From Desulfomonilia bacterium (GTDB taxonomy: Bacteria > Desulfobacterota > Desulfomonilia > UBA1062), in contig DATCTV010000017.1 of NCBI GenBank assembly GCA_036567785.1, positions 1-64,000 on the forward strand: a stretch of DNA of 64,000 nucleotides. Direction: 5' to 3'. Below, in pieces: positions 33,551 through 42,706 of the stretch. The notes under the pieces were generated by a model, which searched no databases, had not been told where the DNA came from, and saw nothing but the letters and a program-made list of their open reading frames with translations. How positions within the stretch are numbered: position 1 is the stretch's first letter; every line of letters begins with the position of its first letter. Both the position numbers and the translations under genes were made by a program.

Positions 33551-34753
33551 ATGAAACGCATGGCAAGTATTTTTCTGGTTCTGATCATCGGGTTTGGATT
33601 AACCGCTTGCTTTCCGAAGGCAAAAGCAGGTGCGGACAAACAGATACTGAGCGATCTTTCCGTCACGCTTGACGGCTCTGGCTCCACTGTCCTGTTGGGG
33701 AAGATCAATACATACACCTGGGATTTCGGGGACGGTACACAGGCAACCGGGGCAGTGGTAACACATAAATATTCAGCAGCAGGTAATTACACGGTCACCC
33801 TTACCATTTTGGACAATACAAAGCAAAAATCAACTGACACCGCTACGGTGCAGGTTGTCACCTGGGACACCCTTGCCACGCCGTTAACCGCCGACGGGCA
33901 CATAATTGAAGCCCCGCTTATAGATTTCCTCCCGGACGGTCGTATGATCGTAGCTGAAGGCAACAGTTCCACCGAAATCGAGATCGCGGTGGAGACTGCA
34001 GCCGGAAACAAGGAATTCAAATATCTGACGAGTTTGACAACTGAGAGCGTGCCGCCTCTGGTGGAGTACATGACCTATGGCAGCTTCATCAAGGTCGTGG
34101 ATGCCGATACCGTTCTGGTAGGCGCGAGCGAGTATATCTACGAGATTAAATTAAACCCCGTGAACGTCATTCTTCTGGCCGAGATCGGCAACTGTGATGC
34201 GGTCTTGTTCGAAAACGCATTGTATGTAACGCGTTCGGAGTATAATCCGGACTGGTCGTCCACCAGCTATGTAAGCCGCATCGATCTGGATAATCCGTCT
34301 ATCCATGTTGATCTCATTACCGGTATCACCGGTGCCTCGGCTGGTGTATGTACTGACGATGAAGGGAACATCTATACCGGTAACGGATATACCAATTACG
34401 GTCTGGATGAAACAGGCCTGATCAAACGGTTTGCAATTGCCGACCTGCCGCTGTCATGGTCAGCCGGAACCGGCGTCGGCGATGTCTTGAGCGCAGGCAG
34501 CCTGATATGGGCCGGTAGCGGGATAATTCTTGTCGGCGGTGGAGATACCTTTGGCAGCAGCGGTGACTTCAACTATTTCACTGCCCTTGATACGACAACG
34601 GGCACCAAGCTCTGGGAACTTGATCCCGATCCAGCCGGAAGTTCTTACTATAAGCTTAATGCAAATGCAGGCCGTTTCGCTGCAAGCATCTGGAATTATA
34701 CACCTCACAACGGGACGATCTTCCTGCTGCCATACGCTGCGCTTGGCTTCTAA
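33551..34753 (+). CDS. Lipoprotein with PKD domain and propeller-like repeats
   Basis: The 400-residue protein has a lipobox (GLTACF, Cys about 18), then one PKD domain ('YTWDFGDGTQATGAVVTHKY', about residues 50-95) close in sequence to that of the previous protein, and a C-terminal half with repeated beta-strand motifs ('FLPDGRMIVAEGN', 'EGNIYTGNGYTNYG', 'SGIILVGGGDTFG') that look like propeller blades. GAGGAGG precedes the ATG. It is the third gene behind the B12 riboswitch, so a part in cobalamin capture at the surface is likely but unproven. Confidence 0.65.
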   Translation: MKRMASIFLVLIIGFGLTACFPKAKAGADKQILSDLSVTLDGSGSTVLLGKINTYTWDFGDGTQATGAVVTHKYSAAGNYTVTLTILDNTKQKSTDTATVQVVTWDTLATPLTADGHIIEAPLIDFLPDGRMIVAEGNSSTEIEIAVETAAGNKEFKYLTSLTTESVPPLVEYMTYGSFIKVVDADTVLVGASEYIYEIKLNPVNVILLAEIGNCDAVLFENALYVTRSEYNPDWSSTSYVSRIDLDNPSIHVDLITGITGASAGVCTDDEGNIYTGNGYTNYGLDETGLIKRFAIADLPLSWSAGTGVGDVLSAGSLIWAGSGIILVGGGDTFGSSGDFNYFTALDTTTGTKLWELDPDPAGSSYYKLNANAGRFAASIWNYTPHNGTIFLLPYAALGF

Positions 34754-34759
34754 TTTGAA

Positions 34760-35053
34760 ATGATTATTGAAGGGGGGGGTATTACTTCCCCTCTCTTTTT
34801 CGAGATGCTGCCATCGACGATATTTTTCTTTATCGCATTCAGCCTGATACTGGCCACCAAACATCTTATGCTGAGCGAATACGGCATACCATGGACGGGA
34901 TTCGGTAAGTCAGTAATCGGGGCTTTGCTGGTCGGCAAAGTGGTTCTTATCGTTGACAAGTTGCCTTTCGTGAACAGGTTCCCCGAAAAGCCTCTTATCT
35001 ATAATACTATTTTAAAAAAAGATATTGACACAAACGAGCGTTTCTATGTATAG
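34760..35053 (+). pseudogene. Truncated conserved membrane-protein gene
   Basis: The frame encodes 97 residues. The middle ('TIFFFIAFSLILATKHLML', 'KSVIGALLVGKVVLIVDKLP', 'FVNRFPEKPLIYNTI') resembles the first half of a conserved membrane-protein family that I recall as about twice this length. After IYN the likeness stops, and the frame ends with unrelated DIDTNERFYV. A run of eight G lies at its start, 20 nt after the previous stop. This run with CCCC at 34789 may also be part of a weak terminator. I take it as a 3'-truncated relic; a short functional protein is possible. Confidence 0.45.
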
Positions 35054-35063
35054 AAACATAATT

Positions 35064-35138
35064 ATGAAGAATACTCTTATTATCAGCAATGGAAACTGGT
35101 GGCCCTGGTGTCATGGGGGGGACCGGGCTATGCCCTGA
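35064..35138 (+). CDS. trpL: trp operon leader peptide
   Basis: This 24-codon frame starts ATG at 35064 and stops TGA at 35136-35138. It contains NGNWWPWCH: three Trp codons within four positions (35097-35108). Such a peptide makes ribosomes stall when charged tRNA-Trp is scarce, changing the fold of the RNA that follows. It lies just before a perfect terminator hairpin and trpE. The ribosome-binding site is weak. Confidence 0.88.
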   Translation: MKNTLIISNGNWWPWCHGGDRAMP

Positions 35139-35162
35139 GGGGGTTGCTGATGCAGCCTTGAA

Positions 35163-35204
35163 AAAGGGTGGCAGGCCTCGGTGCCTGCCACCCTTTATTT
35201 TTAT
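35163..35204 (+). terminator. trp attenuator hairpin
   Basis: AAAGGGTGGCAGGC (35163-35176) pairs perfectly with GCCTGCCACCCTTT (35183-35196) around CTCGGT, followed by a T-rich run. It lies between the leader peptide and trpE. The Trp-codon region itself contains GGTGGC, which can also pair with the GCCACC of the terminator arm, so alternative folds exist. Confidence 0.9.
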
Positions 35205-35219
35205 AAAAAAGGAAAAGAC

Positions 35220-36602
35220 ATGAAAAAGAACATCAGAATTGCAAGGGACATCAAGGACAGGGGAGTCGTCGTCATAAAGCGGCTTACATGCGACACGCTG
35301 ACTCCGGTCGGCGCGTACACGGCTATGGTTGGTGAAGGAGACGGCTTCCTGCTGGAATCTCTGCCGGGCTCTTTCAGCTTTCTGGGCAGGTTCGCACGGG
35401 ACAGCATAGTCCCGGTGCTAGAGCATGATGATCCTTGGTCATTGGCGCCGACGCACGGAATGCTCGAGTTTGATTCGAACTGCCTCCCGCCATTCATAGG
35501 CGGATACCTTGGATATATCGGTTACGATATGGTGCGCGGAATAGAGGTTCTGCCGAGGCCCGGGATACCTTCGGGATTTCCTGACGCCATACTCGGCAAG
35601 GTCGATACGGTTCTCATATTCGACCACCTGGCTCAGGAGATGTCGCTGCTGCATACGATCCCGGAAGGTGATGTGAAGGATGAAGATGCGATAAAACGTG
35701 CCGAGGCGGAATTTGAAAGCATAGAGGAAACGCTTTATTCGGTAAAATCCAAACCCTTTGACATACCCGGGCCCTGCCGGATAGTTGAGGCCTCGATCAG
35801 CGAAACCGGCTTCATCGATGCCGTGAAAGAGGCGAGACAGCATATACTTGACGGCGATATAATTCAGGTAGTCCTTTCAAGAAGGCTCAAGCTCGATGCG
35901 AAGTGCGAAACCTTCGATACCTATCGCAGGCTAAGGCGCATCAATCCATCAACATATATGTTCTATATGAAGATGGGAGATGTCACGCTGATCGGCTCAT
36001 CTCCCGAGGTGATGGTAGAACTCAAGGGTGATTCCATAATGACCCTGCCTATTGCCGGCACGAGACCCAGGGGTATCAGCGAGGAAGATGATGAAAGGCT
36101 TGCGGCCGAGCTTCTGGCGGATGAAAAAGAACGCGCAGAACATCTGATGCTTCTGGACCTTGCAAGAAACGATGTGGGCAGGGTGGCTCGCCCCGGAACG
36201 GTCAAGGTTGATTACCAGTATAGAATCAAACACTATTCCCATGTCATGCATATCGTTTCCTGCGTCAAAGGAAAGAAACTCGGCGACATGAGCAATGTCG
36301 ATGTGCTCAAGGCGTGTTTTCCGGCGGGTACGGTATCAGGTGCGCCGAAGGTAAGGGCCATGGAGATAATTGACGAACTCGAAGGCATGTGCCGGGGACC
36401 GTATGCAGGTGCGGTTGGCTATCTTTCCTATAACGGCAACATGGATACTGGAATCACGATTCGGACGATATTTGTCAAAAACGGCGAATATTATCTTCAG
36501 GCAGGTGCAGGTATAGTCTGGGATTCGGTGCCTGAAAAAGAGCTCAGAGAGATTGAAAACAAGCTGCGCGCATTGAGCACGGCGCTAGGAGGCATATCAT
36601 GA
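35220..36602 (+). CDS. trpE: Anthranilate synthase component I
   Basis: The 460-residue protein holds the chorismate-binding core ('LPIAGTRPRGISEEDDERL', 'LLDLARNDVGRVARPG', 'FPAGTVSGAPKVRAMEII') and the N-terminal 'LLES' motif (DGFLLES) used for feedback inhibition by tryptophan. It makes anthranilate from chorismate with ammonia supplied by TrpG. The start at 35220 has GGAAAAG upstream; an in-frame GTG at 35181 lies within the attenuator stem. It overlaps trpG by 4 nt. Confidence 0.96.
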   Translation: MKKNIRIARDIKDRGVVVIKRLTCDTLTPVGAYTAMVGEGDGFLLESLPGSFSFLGRFARDSIVPVLEHDDPWSLAPTHGMLEFDSNCLPPFIGGYLGYIGYDMVRGIEVLPRPGIPSGFPDAILGKVDTVLIFDHLAQEMSLLHTIPEGDVKDEDAIKRAEAEFESIEETLYSVKSKPFDIPGPCRIVEASISETGFIDAVKEARQHILDGDIIQVVLSRRLKLDAKCETFDTYRRLRRINPSTYMFYMKMGDVTLIGSSPEVMVELKGDSIMTLPIAGTRPRGISEEDDERLAAELLADEKERAEHLMLLDLARNDVGRVARPGTVKVDYQYRIKHYSHVMHIVSCVKGKKLGDMSNVDVLKACFPAGTVSGAPKVRAMEIIDELEGMCRGPYAGAVGYLSYNGNMDTGITIRTIFVKNGEYYLQAGAGIVWDSVPEKELREIENKLRALSTALGGIS

Positions 36603-37180
36603 TATTGATGATTGACAACTTTGATTCGTTTACATTCAACATTGTACAGGCTGCGGCAACCTTTGGCGAAGAAATTGTCGTAAGGCGTAACAATGCGGTT
36701 AGCATTGCAGGTATAAGAGAGATGAATCCCCTGGGCATTATCATTTCTCCCGGCCCCGGTGCGCCGGAATCAGCCGGAATTTCACTCGATGTCATTCGCA
36801 GCTTTTACAGGGACATCCCGATTTTCGGGGTATGCCTGGGGCATCAGTGCATATATGAGGCATTCGGCGGACGAATCATTCATGCAAAAAGCGTTATGCA
36901 CGGCAAGCTCTCGACGATCATGCATGACGGTACAGGGCTTTTTGAAGGTCTGCCGCAAACATTCAGGGCGGTGAGATACCATTCTCTTGCAGGGGATACC
37001 TCGACTCTTCCATCTGAACTTCGGGTGTGCGCCCTGTCGGATGACGGCGAGATCATGGGCATTGCACACAGAAATTATCCGGTTTACGGTGTGCAGTTTC
37101 ATCCTGAATCGATTGCAACGGAAAAGGGCGTCGACATAATAAGGCGCTTTACGGAAACGACACACAGGAGGGATTCATGA
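36599..37180 (+). CDS. trpG: Anthranilate synthase component II (glutamine amidotransferase)
   Basis: The 193-residue class I amidotransferase has the catalytic Cys in FGVCLGHQ and the His-Glu pair in FHPESIAT. It hydrolyses glutamine to feed ammonia to TrpE; such proteins often also serve folate synthesis (PabA). AGGAGG precedes the ATG, which overlaps the trpE stop. Unlike in E. coli, it is not fused to trpD. Confidence 0.95.
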   Translation: MILMIDNFDSFTFNIVQAAATFGEEIVVRRNNAVSIAGIREMNPLGIIISPGPGAPESAGISLDVIRSFYRDIPIFGVCLGHQCIYEAFGGRIIHAKSVMHGKLSTIMHDGTGLFEGLPQTFRAVRYHSLAGDTSTLPSELRVCALSDDGEIMGIAHRNYPVYGVQFHPESIATEKGVDIIRRFTETTHRRDS

Positions 37181-38169
37181 AAGACTACATCGAGAAGCTG
37201 CTGTCAGGGAAAGACCTGAGTGAAGATGAGATCGAAACCGCATTCGAACAGATAATGACAGGAAAGGCCGATGATATGGAAATCGCCGCATTTCTTGTGG
37301 CCTTGCGTGCAAAGGCCGAGAGTCCCGAGGAGATAGCGGGTGCCGCCAGGGTGATGCGTTCAAAGGTCAACAGGGTCAATGTCGGAACAGATGTTATCGA
37401 TACATGCGGAACCGGCGGCGACGGCGCAAGGACTTTCAACATATCTACAGCCGTGGCTTTTGTCCTTGCGGGTGCAGGGTATAAGGTGGCCAAACACGGC
37501 AACCGTTCGGTAAGTTCGTCGTCGGGCAGTGCTGACTGTCTTGAGGCGCTTGGCGTTCCTATCAACCTGGGACCGGAAGATGCTGCAAAGGCCATAAGCG
37601 AGAAAGGTTTTGCGTTCCTGTTTGCGCCCAACTACCACCCGAGCATGAAATACGCCATGCCTGCCAGAAAAAAACTGGGCATACGGACAATATTCAACGT
37701 GCTCGGGCCGCTTACAAACCCGGCATTTGCATCGCATCAGGTTATAGGGGTGTTTTCCAAAGGGCTTGTAACGCCTATTGCCGATGTCCTTAAGATGCTC
37801 GGTTTAAAAGCAGCGATGGTGGTTAACAGCGGCATGGATGAGGTATCGATTTCAGGGCCGACCGATTATGCGCTGCTGAAGGGAGGAGAAGTCATTACAG
37901 GGACAGTCACCCCTGAAGACGCCGGGGTTGCAAGATCATCTATAGATGCCCTTGTCGTAAAAAATGCAGCCGAGTCTGCTAAAATAATTGAAGATGTGTT
38001 TGCAGGAAAAGTTGACGGGCCATGCCTCGATGCGGTTCTGATAAATTCGGCGGCGGCCTTTATCGTGCTTGATGAGGCCCGTGATTTCAGAGAAGGAGTG
38101 GACAAGGCAGGTGTTGTTATAAAAGAGGGTCTGGCATTTAAGGCTCTTAACAGGGCAAGGGGCCATTAG
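37177..38169 (+). CDS. trpD: Anthranilate phosphoribosyltransferase
   Basis: The 330-residue protein has DTCGTGGDGARTFNIST (PRPP-binding Gly loop), 'KHGNRSVSSSSGSAD' and 'RTIFNVLGPLTNPA', all TrpD hallmarks. It joins anthranilate to PRPP. It overlaps the trpG stop by 4 nt and has AGGAGG upstream. Confidence 0.96.
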   Translation: MKDYIEKLLSGKDLSEDEIETAFEQIMTGKADDMEIAAFLVALRAKAESPEEIAGAARVMRSKVNRVNVGTDVIDTCGTGGDGARTFNISTAVAFVLAGAGYKVAKHGNRSVSSSSGSADCLEALGVPINLGPEDAAKAISEKGFAFLFAPNYHPSMKYAMPARKKLGIRTIFNVLGPLTNPAFASHQVIGVFSKGLVTPIADVLKMLGLKAAMVVNSGMDEVSISGPTDYALLKGGEVITGTVTPEDAGVARSSIDALVVKNAAESAKIIEDVFAGKVDGPCLDAVLINSAAAFIVLDEARDFREGVDKAGVVIKEGLAFKALNRARGH

Positions 38170-38204
38170 TTGCGACCCATGCTTGAGAAGGGAATGGGGT
38201 TCGG

Positions 38205-38951
38205 ATGGATTTTTTAAAAAAAATGTACGGGCTTTCCAGGAAGCGGGCTGAAGCGCTTGATGATATCCTTGATATCCGGGATGTCTTTCCCATACGTCCT
38301 TTCGGGGAAGCCTTGATAAAAAAGGGCATGTCGGTGATAGCAGAAGTCAAGTATGCAACCCCGGCAGAAGGCGACCTCGGGCTTATGGAAAAGCCGGAAG
38401 AACTTGCCTTGAAATATGAAAGGGCAGGAGCCTCGGCGATATCATGCCTTACCGAACCTGAATTCTTCAAAGGCAGCCTCGATTATTTAAGACGGATCAG
38501 AATGCGCTCGACTCTGCCTCTCATGATGAAAGATTTCATAACTGACAAGCGTCAGATAATAGCCGGTAGAATGATGGGGGCGGATGCTTATCTGCTGATA
38601 TCTGAAATGCTCACGCTTGATGAACTGAAGACTCTCCATGCCTTTGGAAAAAACCTGGGGATGGAAGCTCTTGTCGAGGTGCATGGCGAAGAGGGTCTTG
38701 AAAAAGCGCTCTTTATCGATGCCGGAATCATGGGCGTCAACTGCAGGAACCTTTCCACACTGAAACTCGATTTGAATGTCCATGAAAAGATGTCCATGCT
38801 GCTTCCTGCAGGCTGCATAAAGGTGGCCGAAAGCGGCATAAGCACCTCTGCAAGAATTAAAGAACTCGGCGGCCTGGGTTATGATGCGGCGCTTATCGGC
38901 CGGGCCATGGCGAATGATTCGTCCATGAAGGAAGTGCTCCCATGTGGGTGA
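38205..38951 (+). CDS. trpC: Indole-3-glycerol phosphate synthase (divergent)
   Basis: The 248-residue TIM-barrel protein has 'SVIAEVKYATPAEGDLG', 'LPLMMKDFITDKRQI' (catalytic Lys in KDF) and 'KVAESGIS'. The second motif is usually KraSPSkG, and the later GINNRNL is GVNCRNL here, so it is a divergent member, but the catalytic Lys/Glu frame is kept. It closes the indole ring by decarboxylation. It starts 35 nt after trpD and overlaps trpF by 10 nt. Confidence 0.9.
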   Translation: MDFLKKMYGLSRKRAEALDDILDIRDVFPIRPFGEALIKKGMSVIAEVKYATPAEGDLGLMEKPEELALKYERAGASAISCLTEPEFFKGSLDYLRRIRMRSTLPLMMKDFITDKRQIIAGRMMGADAYLLISEMLTLDELKTLHAFGKNLGMEALVEVHGEEGLEKALFIDAGIMGVNCRNLSTLKLDLNVHEKMSMLLPAGCIKVAESGISTSARIKELGGLGYDAALIGRAMANDSSMKEVLPCG

Positions 38952-39571
38952 AGATATGCGGACTTACGAGAAGGGATGACGCAATGGCCGCCGTCGGAAT
39001 GGGAGCGGATGCCGTTGGATTTGTCCTGACAAAGATGAGCAGGAAGTACGCCGACCCGGCAGAAGTTTCCGGGTGGGTGGCCGAAATCAGAGGTGTCGAG
39101 AAGGTCGGAGTCTTTTATGACGAACGTCCGCAGCAGATAATGGATATTGCCGCAAAACTCGGGCTTGACACCATACAGATCCATTCAACGGTCACGGAAG
39201 AATACATATCTCTATCGAAGAAATACAGGATCATCGCGGCGATAAAGGATGCAGGTTCGCTTCATTATAAAAACGAAAGACCTGATACAGGAGAGGTTCT
39301 TATGGGACTTTCCCGTAAGGAATATGGTGCGAAAACGTACATGCCGGTGCGGATTCTGATCGACCCCAGCATGGGCTCTGGTATCAGGGCCGAATGGCGG
39401 ACATATCCTTTTCCCTTCCTGCTGGCGGGCGGCTTGTCGCCGGATAATGTCCGGGAGGCGATTTTGAAGGCCGGACCTGCCGGTGTGGATGTGAGTTCTG
39501 GAGTTGAAATTTCACCGGGGATAAAAGACGTATCTCTTATCGAAAAATTCATTCTGGAGGCAAGATCATGA
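38942..39571 (+). CDS. trpF: Phosphoribosylanthranilate isomerase
   Basis: The 209-residue protein starts [14 protein letters not shown], with the catalytic Cys in KICGLT. Near the end come '[15 protein letters not shown]' and 'GVDVSSGVE', the phosphate-binding and final strand motifs with the catalytic Asp. It carries out the Amadori step between TrpD and TrpC. Its start overlaps trpC, and its end overlaps trpB (ATGA). Confidence 0.95.
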   Translation: MWVKICGLTRRDDAMAAVGMGADAVGFVLTKMSRKYADPAEVSGWVAEIRGVEKVGVFYDERPQQIMDIAAKLGLDTIQIHSTVTEEYISLSKKYRIIAAIKDAGSLHYKNERPDTGEVLMGLSRKEYGAKTYMPVRILIDPSMGSGIRAEWRTYPFPFLLAGGLSPDNVREAILKAGPAGVDVSSGVEISPGIKDVSLIEKFILEARS

Positions 39572-40719
39572 AAGGCTATTATGGAGAATTCGGGGGCCAG
39601 TATGTACCGGAAACTTTGATACCGGCGCTGGTTGAGCTTGAGGATGCGGTTGAGAAGAATTTTTCGGACATGAGCTTCTGGGCCGAATTCGACGATCTCA
39701 TGAGGAATTATGTCGGCAGGCCGTCGCCGCTTACTTTTGCAGGAAGACTTTCTGCACATTACGGCATCGATGTGTGGCTCAAGAGAGAAGACCTCAACCA
39801 CACCGGTTCGCATAAGATAAATAATGCAATTGGTCAGATACTGCTGGCCGGGAGAATGGGAAAGAGGCGCGTAATAGCCGAGACCGGGGCAGGGCAGCAT
39901 GGCGTTGCTACGGCCACGGTATGCGCGCTGTTCGGGCTCGAATGCGCTGTCTATATGGGCACAGAAGACATAAAGCGCCAGAAGATGAATGTAGAGCGCA
40001 TGAGGCTTCTGGGTACCGAGGTTGTGCCAGTCAGCGCCGGAACCGCGACCCTCAAGGATGCGACAAGCGAGGCCATACGCGACTGGGTGACGAATGTTGA
40101 CGATACCTATTATCTGATAGGTTCGGTCATAGGCCCGCATCCGTATCCGATGATGGTGAGAAGATTCCAGGCAATCATAGGCGACGAGGCGAGGGCGCAG
40201 ATTCTTGAAAAAACGGGAAAACTGCCCGATGCAGTCATTGCATGCGTCGGAGGCGGCAGCAATGCAATAGGAATATTTGCAGGCTTTGTTGATGATCCGG
40301 TGGAGCTGATAGGCGTTGAAGCCTACGGCGATGGCGATAGGAAGCACGGGGCAAGCATAAACTTCGGCACGCCTGGGGTGCTTCACGGCGCCAGGTTTTT
40401 TCTCCTGCAGGATGATGACGGACAGGTTCTGGATACGCATTCGATTGCAGCGGGCCTTGATTATCCGGGCGCAGGGCCTGAGCATTGCTTTCTTTCGGAG
40501 AGCAAAAGGGCCAATTATATGCTTGTCACGGATAAGGAGGCGCTTGAAGGCTTCAGCATACTTGGGAGGCTCGAAGGCATCCTGCCCGCGCTGGAAAGTT
40601 CGCATGCAATAGCTTATCTTCAGAAATACGCGGCAGACAACAAGGGAAAGACGGTGATAGTCAACCTCTCGGGCAGGGGCGACAAGGACCTGCATACGGT
40701 TCTGGAGGCAGGTATATGA
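39568..40719 (+). CDS. trpB: Tryptophan synthase beta chain
   Basis: The 383-residue PLP enzyme has [13 protein letters not shown] at the start, the cofactor Lys in [12 protein letters not shown], '[10 protein letters not shown]' and the phosphate loop [10 protein letters not shown]. It condenses indole with serine to give tryptophan. The length and motifs fit the standard TrpB1 type that pairs with TrpA. GGAGG precedes the ATG. Confidence 0.97.
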   Translation: MKGYYGEFGGQYVPETLIPALVELEDAVEKNFSDMSFWAEFDDLMRNYVGRPSPLTFAGRLSAHYGIDVWLKREDLNHTGSHKINNAIGQILLAGRMGKRRVIAETGAGQHGVATATVCALFGLECAVYMGTEDIKRQKMNVERMRLLGTEVVPVSAGTATLKDATSEAIRDWVTNVDDTYYLIGSVIGPHPYPMMVRRFQAIIGDEARAQILEKTGKLPDAVIACVGGGSNAIGIFAGFVDDPVELIGVEAYGDGDRKHGASINFGTPGVLHGARFFLLQDDDGQVLDTHSIAAGLDYPGAGPEHCFLSESKRANYMLVTDKEALEGFSILGRLEGILPALESSHAIAYLQKYAADNKGKTVIVNLSGRGDKDLHTVLEAGI

Positions 40720-41474
40720 ATATAACTGATGCGATAAGAAACACGAAAAGGGCGGTCATACCTTATGTAACGGCAGGGCTTCCGGATATGGAGACAACCG
40801 GAAAAATAGTAAGGGCGCTTTCGGATGCCGGAGCGGCCGCAATCGAAATAGGCATACCGTTTTCAGACCCGATGGCCGACGGGCCTGTTCTGCAGAAGGC
40901 GTCAAAGACCTCACTCGATGCAGGCTTTAAAATGGATGCGCTTTTTGAACACCTGCCTGCGTGGAGTGCGGAAGTGAAGTGTCCGCTTATAGTAATGAGC
41001 TATATTAATCCATTGATGCACAGGGGGCTTGAGCCTACACTTAAAAGACTCAAGACCTCAGGCATTTCAGGTGTGATAATCCCTGACGAGCCGTCCGACG
41101 CAGCAGATTTGTTCAACATGACCCGGTCAGCCGGGCTTGACCTCATACGCCTGGTTGCACCGACAACAGCCCTTGAACGCAAAAAGGAAGTTATATCCCA
41201 GTGCAGCGGGTTTATATACGCAGTCTCGGTCAAGGGTGTTACGGGCGCGCGCAAGGCTCTGCCGGATGAGGTGAAAAGTCAGGTCGGGGAAATCAGAAAA
41301 ATTACAGACCTTCCGGTATGCGTAGGCTTCGGCGTGTCGTCGAAGGAGCAGGTGGATGAAATTCTCGGTTTTGCAGACGGGGTGATTATAGGAAGTTATC
41401 TGATGGAAAGGATCATGACCGCATCAAATCCGCCGGATGAGGCGGCAAGGTTGATAAGCAACCTGATTGGCTGA
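40716..41474 (+). CDS. trpA: Tryptophan synthase alpha chain
   Basis: The 252-residue TIM-barrel protein has the catalytic Glu in [17 protein letters not shown] and the Asp in [10 protein letters not shown]. The phosphate loop is near '[13 protein letters not shown]'. It splits indole-glycerol phosphate and passes indole to TrpB. It ends the trpEGDCFBA operon; its stop codon lies inside a long hairpin. Confidence 0.96.
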   Translation: MNITDAIRNTKRAVIPYVTAGLPDMETTGKIVRALSDAGAAAIEIGIPFSDPMADGPVLQKASKTSLDAGFKMDALFEHLPAWSAEVKCPLIVMSYINPLMHRGLEPTLKRLKTSGISGVIIPDEPSDAADLFNMTRSAGLDLIRLVAPTTALERKKEVISQCSGFIYAVSVKGVTGARKALPDEVKSQVGEIRKITDLPVCVGFGVSSKEQVDEILGFADGVIIGSYLMERIMTASNPPDEAARLISNLIG

Positions 41475-41506
41475 TTGAGAATTGAATTGACAATCAGCCA
41501 ATCAGG
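41462..41506 (+). terminator. 16-bp perfect hairpin overlapping the trpA stop codon
   Basis: CCTGATTGGCTGATTG (41462-41477) pairs perfectly with CAATCAGCCAATCAGG (41491-41506) around 13 nt. The trpA stop (41472-41474) is inside the left arm. There is no T run after it, and the next ATG is 16 nt away. It may end transcription weakly, stabilise the trp mRNA 3' end, or limit translation of the next gene. Confidence 0.5.
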
Positions 41507-41521
41507 CTATAAACATTTGTC

Positions 41522-42694
41522 ATGATAAAGCGTGAGGCGGAAGATTTTTTAAAGAGTGTTTCAAAATCTTTTCCTGTGGTTGCAATTACAGGGCCGAGAC
41601 AATCAGGAAAAACGACACTGGCAAGATTCGTATTCGGCGACAAGCCGTATGTCAATCTTGAAAACCTTGATTTAAGGGATGCTGCCGAGAACGATCCCAG
41701 GGGTTTCCTTTCGCAATACAGTAAAGGAGCTGTCCTTGACGAAATTCAGCGCTGTCCAAAGCTTTTTTCTTATCTTCAGGAATTTATTGATACACTGAAT
41801 ATCCCTGGGCTTTTTGTTCTAACTGGTTCACAGCAATTTGGACTATTGTCCAGCATCACGCAGTCGCTTGCGGGAAGGGTAGCCCTGCTGCAGCTTTTGC
41901 CTTTCAATCTCAGTGAATGCAGTTTGATAAAATCCTTTACAGAAAAAACGAGTATTGATGAACTTCTTCTCAAAGGGTTTTATCCACCTGTTCATGATAA
42001 AAAACCAGAACCGGCGGTTTGGTATTCAAACTATGTGCAAACCTATATTGAGCGTGATGTAAGGCAAATGGTAAACATCAAGGATTTGAGCCTTTTCAGG
42101 CGGTTTGTAAGAATGTGTGCGTCCAGGACAGGACAGCTGCTCAACCTTTCTTCATTGTCTGCCGACTGCGGGATTACTCATAATACGGCAAGAGAGTGGA
42201 TATCTATCCTTGAGGCAAGCTACATAATATTTCTTTTGAGACCGCATTATTCGAATTTCAGCAAAAGGCTTATAAAGACGCCTAAAATCTATTTCTATGA
42301 TACAGGCCTTGCGTCATGGCTCCTTTCTATTCAGGACAAAGTTCAGATGAGCCATCATCCCATGCGGGGCGCATTGTTCGAAACTTTTGTAATAAGTGAA
42401 TTCATGAAGTCAAGATATAACAGAGGGCTTGAATCAAACCTGTACTTCTGGAGAGACCGAACTGGGACGGAAGTTGACCTTGTTGTTGAGAAAGGTGACA
42501 AGCTTGAGCCTGTGGAGATTAAATCAGGCCAGACGCTTAATAAGGATTATTTTGCGGGAATTAATAAATGGAGTGAAATTGCCGGAGATGTTTCAATAAA
42601 CCCGGTATTGATATATGGAGGCAGTGCAACTATTGAAAAACATGGAATAAAAGTGGTTTCATGGAAAAGTATATCTGAGGTTTCATATCAATAA
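41522..42694 (+). CDS. AAA ATPase with DUF4143 domain
   Basis: The 390-residue protein has Walker A TGPRQSGKTT, Walker B 'GAVLDEIQRCP', the sensor stretch 'FVLTGSQQFGLL', then a DUF4143 C-terminal half with the restriction-like 'FWRDRTGTEVDLVVEKGD' and 'PVEIKSGQT'. Such proteins are common in anaerobes, often near strain-variable DNA, and their job is unknown. No ribosome-binding site is visible. It ends 12 nt from the convergent asnB and marks the border of the polysaccharide cluster. Confidence 0.85.
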   Translation: MIKREAEDFLKSVSKSFPVVAITGPRQSGKTTLARFVFGDKPYVNLENLDLRDAAENDPRGFLSQYSKGAVLDEIQRCPKLFSYLQEFIDTLNIPGLFVLTGSQQFGLLSSITQSLAGRVALLQLLPFNLSECSLIKSFTEKTSIDELLLKGFYPPVHDKKPEPAVWYSNYVQTYIERDVRQMVNIKDLSLFRRFVRMCASRTGQLLNLSSLSADCGITHNTAREWISILEASYIIFLLRPHYSNFSKRLIKTPKIYFYDTGLASWLLSIQDKVQMSHHPMRGALFETFVISEFMKSRYNRGLESNLYFWRDRTGTEVDLVVEKGDKLEPVEIKSGQTLNKDYFAGINKWSEIAGDVSINPVLIYGGSATIEKHGIKVVSWKSISEVSYQ

Positions 42695-42706
42695 CAAGTG
42701 AAGTTA

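Noticed and set aside
34769-34800. GGGG/CCCC with a T run as terminator of the B12 operon
   Set aside because: The stem is only four to five bp and overlaps the start of a coding-like frame, so it is noted but not listed as a terminator.
39265-40695. Leftward 476-codon open frame opposite trpF and trpB
   Set aside because: It is antisense to two genes with clear catalytic motifs; its own translation has no recognisable family. It is a shadow frame caused by codon bias.
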